In this document: in pieces, positions 13,323-17,067 of the stretch
How the letters are laid out: every line of letters starts with the position of its first letter
Position numbering within the stretch: the first letter of the stretch is position 1
Assembly: GCA_903879765.1 (NCBI GenBank)
Contig: CAIRMS010000173.1
Coordinates: 1 to 17,067, forward strand
Length of the DNA: 17,067 nt
Origin: an uncultured Flavobacteriales bacterium
GTDB lineage: Bacteria > Bacteroidota > Bacteroidia > Flavobacteriales_D > Crocinitomicaceae
Direction of reading: 5' to 3'
Translations under genes and position numbers: made by a program
The notes under the pieces: generated by a model
The model's database searches: none
Told to the model about the DNA's origin: nothing
The model's input: the letters and a program-made list of their open reading frames with translations, nothing else

Positions 13323-14668
13323 AAGAGCAAGAAGACATGAAGCAGGACTTTGACCGTTGGTTGTTCGATCAATGGAAGGAGGAATCCTATGTTCCTAGTC
13401 CACAGGACCGAAGCATTTTTTCGGAAAAACTGCGCAAGCGAAGAACAAAGAAAATTTGGACAGCTGGACTTTCCGTTGTTGTGATTTCTCTTTTAATTTT
13501 AATCGGTATGCTCACGCGCTCCCAAAAATCTGAAACGAAAAAAAGTCAGCAGCGGAAGCATGTGTCGATTCCAAGACCGACACCTGAAGTATCAAGAATG
13601 GCAATTCCGACGAAACAAACAAGATTACTTATCCCTGTAAATTTCTATTGGAACGATCAATTCTTTCCTTCCGTTAACGAACCATTCGAAAATATAGGAA
13701 ACCTTGAAGTTCCGAATCATGAACCCATTATGATCATTCAAGATCTGAATCCAAGAGAAGAACAGAACCGTGTGAATTTAGATACCGTGATGATGAATTT
13801 GGGAATCTTTTACTTGCAAACTTCTACGGGCCATGATGGAAAGGATTTTGTTGGTGTAAGCTCGGGTCATGAATTGATAACGGCTCATTTAATGGAGGGA
13901 TCCATGCCACTACCTATAACACCTGACACATCGAGTATGAATGGTGGATTTCGCCCAATCGGAATGTCCGGAAATCAATACGTGGAATATTCATTTTACG
14001 ATGTGCGACAATTGTTGTTCAACGAAGCGATTTACCGTCAAGTACTTGCTGTAAATGTCTTGCCGAGAACAGCGTATTACATGCGAACAGCTGCGCCTGG
14101 TTGGAACAATCCGGTAAACGTTCATACCTATCAGGATTTACCACGGTCTAGAACGAATGCGCAAGTTTATCAAGACCAAAACATCCAGCGCATAAGTGGA
14201 CAAAGTGAGCTTAAAAATCAATTTCCAACCGCTAAATCGTCGCGACCCTTTTATTTGAGACAAAATGTTCGGGTGAATAATATGGCAAAAACAGGTTTAT
14301 TGATTGGCGATAATTTCCTGATTAAATCACAGGGACAAAAAGTACTGGTCGTAAGCTGTGATGCGGAACGTGTGTCTCTTGTGAAGGAGGATGGTGTCAT
14401 TGAAGCTAGTCATTCGATAAACATTGCGCAACCACGATTCTTTAGTCAAAAAGCAAAGTATCCTTTTTACGACGATGAATCCCAACGCTTGTTTTTAATC
14501 GTGGAAACGAACTTTGCTTACATGTGGTTCGAAGTGAATCAACTGACAGGTGAAACTCGGTATATTTTCAAAACAGAAACGATATGGAATGATCCCAATT
14601 GGGCAATCAAGGATGGGACCTTGTCTTATACGCACAAGGGAAAATCCTATCAAAAACGTTTGGACTAA
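13319..14668 (+). CDS. Unrecognised single-pass membrane protein, putative partner of the second sigma factor
   Basis: This 449-residue protein starts inside the sigma stop (ATGA overlap). Residues 1-45 are charged and cytoplasmic (FDRWLFDQWKEESYVP; basic KLRKRRTKK before the membrane), and about 46-65 form one helix (IWTAGLSVVVISLLILIGML). The remaining 380 residues would be periplasmic. That region has a Ser/Lys/Pro linker, a middle part with IYRQVLAVNVLPRTAYYMRT, and a C-terminal beta-rich part (LLIGDNFLIKSQGQKVLVVS, then YMWFEVNQLTGETRYIFK) that hints at propeller-like blades. I see no FecR, zinc-finger anti-sigma or peptidase motif. By position and topology it may sequester the sigma factor and sense an external ligand or misassembly. 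It ends with a stop overlapping that of the convergent kelch gene (14665-14668). Confidence 0.65.
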   Translation: MKEQEDMKQDFDRWLFDQWKEESYVPSPQDRSIFSEKLRKRRTKKIWTAGLSVVVISLLILIGMLTRSQKSETKKSQQRKHVSIPRPTPEVSRMAIPTKQTRLLIPVNFYWNDQFFPSVNEPFENIGNLEVPNHEPIMIIQDLNPREEQNRVNLDTVMMNLGIFYLQTSTGHDGKDFVGVSSGHELITAHLMEGSMPLPITPDTSSMNGGFRPIGMSGNQYVEYSFYDVRQLLFNEAIYRQVLAVNVLPRTAYYMRTAAPGWNNPVNVHTYQDLPRSRTNAQVYQDQNIQRISGQSELKNQFPTAKSSRPFYLRQNVRVNNMAKTGLLIGDNFLIKSQGQKVLVVSCDAERVSLVKEDGVIEASHSINIAQPRFFSQKAKYPFYDDESQRLFLIVETNFAYMWFEVNQLTGETRYIFKTETIWNDPNWAIKDGTLSYTHKGKSYQKRLD

Positions 14669-15852
14669 TCTCCAATGACAATTGGACTCGAACGATTTCG
14701 ATAAACAATCCGATAATGTCCCGATGAAAGGTGTGCCAATGAAAGTTTATCCTTTGTCGTTTGAATGCGGTGAATGAGTACTGTAGATCCTTTTCCATCC
14801 ATCACATAAATGAATTCACCAATGCAGATTGGATCAACTTGAAGGTACAGTGCATCGATTGTCGGAATTGGATAAATACGCATTTGTTCTTCGTCAATTA
14901 ACTTAGAAATCATGACATTTTCAATTTTCCATGTCTCCTTTAAACGCGTGTTCCCTGCAATTCCTGTCGTGATATAGAAATCGCCATCGTGAGTGAAGCA
15001 AAGGCCTCCTTTTCTTGGGATTCCGGTGAAGTCAGGAAGTGACTGCGTGTTGAAAAAATTCAAATTAATCTTTTCAAAGGATGTTAATGTTTGGTCGTTA
15101 GGATCGATGCCACCAAAAAGATAAAGGCAGGAGTCTTTTTGAACGGAACCAACATAGGTTCGCTCACCCAATGCAAGTGTGGGGAAATTGGTCCATTGGT
15201 CAAAAACCGGATCGTATTTCCAGGTTTCAGCATTCCATGTGGACGCACTTGTTTTTCCTGCGGAGATGTAGCCGGAATTTTCATAAGAAAATGCGAGCCC
15301 GCGCCAAATACCAGCAATTGGTAAGTTGTTTTTTTGTTGCCATTCTTGTGTATTGATGGAATAGCGCCAGACTTCATTTAATATTCCGGAGGAGTTTTGT
15401 CCACCGATGAGGTACAAAGAATCGCCTATGACAAAATGGACAGAACCCGCGCGTCCAGTTGTGGGCAAAGCGGGTAGGGTTGACCATTGTTCGCTGGACG
15501 GATCAAAACACCAAAAAGAACTTAAGAAATTGCCGCTGCAATTGTCTCCGCAAAGAATGTAGCCTAATCCGTTGTGTGAGAATCCAGTGGCATATTGACG
15601 GTTTTCGCCATCGGGCAAGGGAGTGCCAAGTTCCCAGTTTTGTGTTGTTCCATTGAAGCGATAGAAATTTCGTGTGCACGAGAATCCATCGTCGCGTCCG
15701 GTGCCACAGTAATGCTTGTCATCAATGCTGAATCCGGCAGCATCGTCTCTTGGATTTCCCGGAAAATCGGGTAGTTGTTGCCAAAATTGAGCGTGTAGGT
15801 TAAAAACACTTTGGCAAAAAATGAATACGAGTAGTAGGCGCATGCATGTCAT
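14665..15852 (-). CDS. Secreted kelch-repeat protein with a T9SS type A sorting domain
   Basis: This 395-residue protein has a signal peptide (MRLLLVFIFCQSVFNLHA, cleaved near AQ). The ATG at 15852 adds MTC before an internal ATG at 15843, which may be the true start. The body shows about five or six kelch blades, each with a Trp-containing strand such as FDPSSEQWSTLPALPT, YSINTQEWQQKNNLP and YDPVFDQWTNFP, with LYLIGG/LYLFGG/GYISAG strands. This predicts a beta-propeller. The last 75 residues (from MRIYPIPTIDALYLQV to GHYRIVYRNRSSPIVIGD) fit the T9SS type A C-terminal sorting domain, so the protein should cross the outer membrane by T9SS and be released or anchored to the surface. Extra cysteines in the first blades may form disulfides. 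Ligand unknown. Confidence 0.88.
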   Translation of the reverse strand: MTCMRLLLVFIFCQSVFNLHAQFWQQLPDFPGNPRDDAAGFSIDDKHYCGTGRDDGFSCTRNFYRFNGTTQNWELGTPLPDGENRQYATGFSHNGLGYILCGDNCSGNFLSSFWCFDPSSEQWSTLPALPTTGRAGSVHFVIGDSLYLIGGQNSSGILNEVWRYSINTQEWQQKNNLPIAGIWRGLAFSYENSGYISAGKTSASTWNAETWKYDPVFDQWTNFPTLALGERTYVGSVQKDSCLYLFGGIDPNDQTLTSFEKINLNFFNTQSLPDFTGIPRKGGLCFTHDGDFYITTGIAGNTRLKETWKIENVMISKLIDEEQMRIYPIPTIDALYLQVDPICIGEFIYVMDGKGSTVLIHRIQTTKDKLSLAHLSSGHYRIVYRNRSSPIVIGD

Positions 15853-15874
15853 AACGTCATAAATGCCGTTTTTA

Positions 15875-15890
15875 TTTTAAGCACTTAAAA
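15875..15890. repeat. Perfect 7-bp inverted repeat TTTTAAG-CA-CTTAAAA
   Basis: A 16-bp palindrome with a 2-nt spacer covers the stop codon of the PorP/SprF-like gene (15885-15887) and lies 22 bp upstream of the kelch start. It lacks GC pairs and a proper T-tract after it on the minus strand, so it is more like an operator-type site than a terminator. It may be chance in AT-rich DNA. Confidence 0.3.
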
Positions 15891-16778
15891 CGAAGGTGTT
15901 CCACTGATTCGATAGATCACTTTTGGAGAAATGGCATAACTCAGTCTCAGCATACCAGACAAGTAATTAGTTTCAAACATATTAGAGGAAAGCAAAGAAT
16001 AATTATTACTGATGGAAGCACCTATTGAGAGGTTGTTTTTAAATCCGTATTGGTAGAAAATCCCAATGTTGTGATTCAAGGTTGAGCAGAATCCGGTACT
16101 GTGTTGGTACGCTTTGAAGGTCAGGTTAAAGAAAAAATCATTGGATTGATTATTAAGACCCTTGCGATAGAAAAGAGCAGGAGTTAAAGCGAAATGTTTT
16201 GCTGAATCTAAGTCAAAGCGATAGCTTGCGTTTGCCGCAATGGACATGGAAGATTTGTAGGTATATGGAAAGGTGATTATTTCTGCACGATTTACATTAT
16301 TTGCCGCAAGACCGAAAGTCCATTTTTTACTCACCAGGGACATCCCAATGTTTACACTGTAGGAAGTTGGATTCCACAAAGTATAATAATCAATTGGGGG
16401 AGTTGTGCTATCCATAAAGGTCATGTTATCACGACGCATGCTTAGTCCAAGTCCTGAGTTCAAGGTGAGGTTTCGATTGATTTTAAAACTATAAGCAGCA
16501 TTTAAGGTGTTCGAATTAACCTTCCAATCAGACCATTGACTAAATCCATTGTTCAATCCAAAAGAGAAAGAACCCACTTGTTGCTTCAGAGAAAAGAAAT
16601 TATTGTAATTGGGAATCATTCCAAATCTTGAATACATACTGGTATTACTTGTGTACAATTTCTTTTCAGCAAAGGCGGATGGATTACTCGCATTGAAATA
16701 ATCATCCATGGAATAGGTGCTTTGGGCAATAAATGAACTCGAAATAAGGAGTAAAAAGAATAAAATGATTGAACGCAT
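15885..16778 (-). CDS. PorP/SprF-like type IX secretion system membrane protein
   Basis: This 297-residue protein has a signal peptide (MRSIILFFLLLISSSFIAQ). It shows the features of the PorP/SprF family of outer-membrane beta-barrels: an early NPSAF segment (family NPAFxG), then many short amphipathic strands with alternating aromatic residues (FSLKQQVGSFSFGLNNGFS, AAYSFKINRNLTLNSGLGLS, KKWTFGLAANNVNR) and an end reading SIGASISNNY...GMLRLSYAIS. Family members help secrete or anchor T9SS cargo, usually type B adhesins, at the outer membrane. The match is by fold pattern and short motifs, so family assignment is probable rather than certain. A paralogue lies just upstream on the same strand, and the T9SS cargo-like kelch gene is 32 bp downstream. 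No clear promoter is seen in the 48 bp before its ATG. Confidence 0.65.
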   Translation of the reverse strand: MRSIILFFLLLISSSFIAQSTYSMDDYFNASNPSAFAEKKLYTSNTSMYSRFGMIPNYNNFFSLKQQVGSFSFGLNNGFSQWSDWKVNSNTLNAAYSFKINRNLTLNSGLGLSMRRDNMTFMDSTTPPIDYYTLWNPTSYSVNIGMSLVSKKWTFGLAANNVNRAEIITFPYTYKSSMSIAANASYRFDLDSAKHFALTPALFYRKGLNNQSNDFFFNLTFKAYQHSTGFCSTLNHNIGIFYQYGFKNNLSIGASISNNYSLLSSNMFETNYLSGMLRLSYAISPKVIYRISGTPSF

Positions 16779-16826
16779 GGTTTCTGTTTAAGGATGAATT
16801 AATAAATAAAGGTTTGTAAAATACTA

Positions 16827-17067
16827 TTATTCTTTTGAATCTATGCAATAGCTTACTCGTAACATAAGATCCCACTGTTTGGGATTAAAATTGTATATTT
16901 TACTTGAATTAAAAGAGGCGCCTATGAAATATTTCTTTTTTAAGTTATATTCATAAAAAGCGCCGAGATTATTTTCAATTAATGAGAATATACCGAAAGA
17001 ATGTTGGTAAAAATTAAACTGCATACTTGCAAACAAGGTTTCATAATGATTAATCACATCCAATTCA
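16827..17067 (-). CDS. C-terminal part of a second PorP/SprF-like protein (partial at the window edge)
   Basis: The frame runs in from the right edge with no start inside the window, and the last 80 residues are visible. They align over the whole length with residues about 221-284 of the neighbouring PorP/SprF-like protein: NFYQHSFGIFSLIENNLGAF against KAYQHSTGFCSTLNHNIGIF, KYFIGASF against NLSIGASI, and MLRVSYCIDS against MLRLSYAISP. The pair therefore looks like a tandem duplication followed by divergence. A TTG at 17061-17063 is not a real start, because the alignment to the neighbour continues upstream of it. It probably has the same outer-membrane role as its neighbour, 48 bp away. Confidence 0.7.
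   Translation of the reverse strand, partial: ELDVINHYETLFASMQFNFYQHSFGIFSLIENNLGAFYEYNLKKKYFIGASFNSSKIYNFNPKQWDLMLRVSYCIDSKE

Noticed and set aside
1..17067. CRISPR arrays, tRNA/rRNA genes, insertion sequences, toxin-antitoxin or phage-defence genes
   Set aside because: I looked for regular spaced repeats, cloverleaf-like segments, transposase motifs and small paired ORFs and found none that could be supported.

Overview
The window is chromosomal DNA from a member of the Bacteroidota, most likely of the order Flavobacteriales; a Crocinitomicaceae/Fluviicola-like host is my guess and not a proven placement. The evidence is: a type IX secretion system (T9SS) type A sorting domain on a kelch protein, two PorP/SprF-like outer-membrane proteins, a DUF4301 protein, an Nfu protein of N-terminal Nfu plus C-terminal NifU architecture, AT-rich intergenic DNA with weak Shine-Dalgarno signals, and Bacteroidota-type promoters (TTTG, about 20 nt, TAnnTTTG). 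Coding density is high and no gap exceeds 300 bp. I see no tRNA, rRNA, CRISPR array, insertion sequence or phage gene.

Layout. Positions 1-1595 (+) hold the tail of an unrecognised gene, then an ECF sigma factor and a single-pass membrane protein that is probably its anti-sigma partner; all are tightly packed. A short, apparently degenerate SAM-methyltransferase-family gene (minus) converges on this unit with overlapping stop codons. DUF4301, nfu and recQ follow on the plus strand (2195-6567). A three-gene minus-strand operon (6617-11531) reads purB, an exported beta-rich protein, and an M1/LTA4-hydrolase-like lipoprotein aminopeptidase; a good promoter precedes purB. A heme A synthase gene (ctaA/COX15) diverges from purB. 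A second ECF sigma factor plus membrane partner (12762-14668, ATGA overlap) follows. The right end (minus) carries a secreted kelch protein with a T9SS sorting tail, a PorP/SprF-like protein, and the C-terminal part of a second PorP/SprF-like paralogue that runs off the window.

How the parts may work together. Most of the central genes are housekeeping: Fe-S assembly, DNA repair, purine synthesis and heme A for cytochrome oxidase. The accessory content is envelope-related: two ECF sigma/membrane-sensor pairs, a lipoprotein peptidase, and a T9SS cargo beside PorP/SprF paralogues. The most unusual points are the two non-FecR sigma/anti-sigma-like modules (one with a PKD-like stretch in its external region), the UDP-sugar-pyrophosphorylase-like motifs in the DUF4301 protein, and a methyltransferase relative that appears to lack its SAM-binding loop. 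I found no clear evidence of a wholly new multi-gene system.
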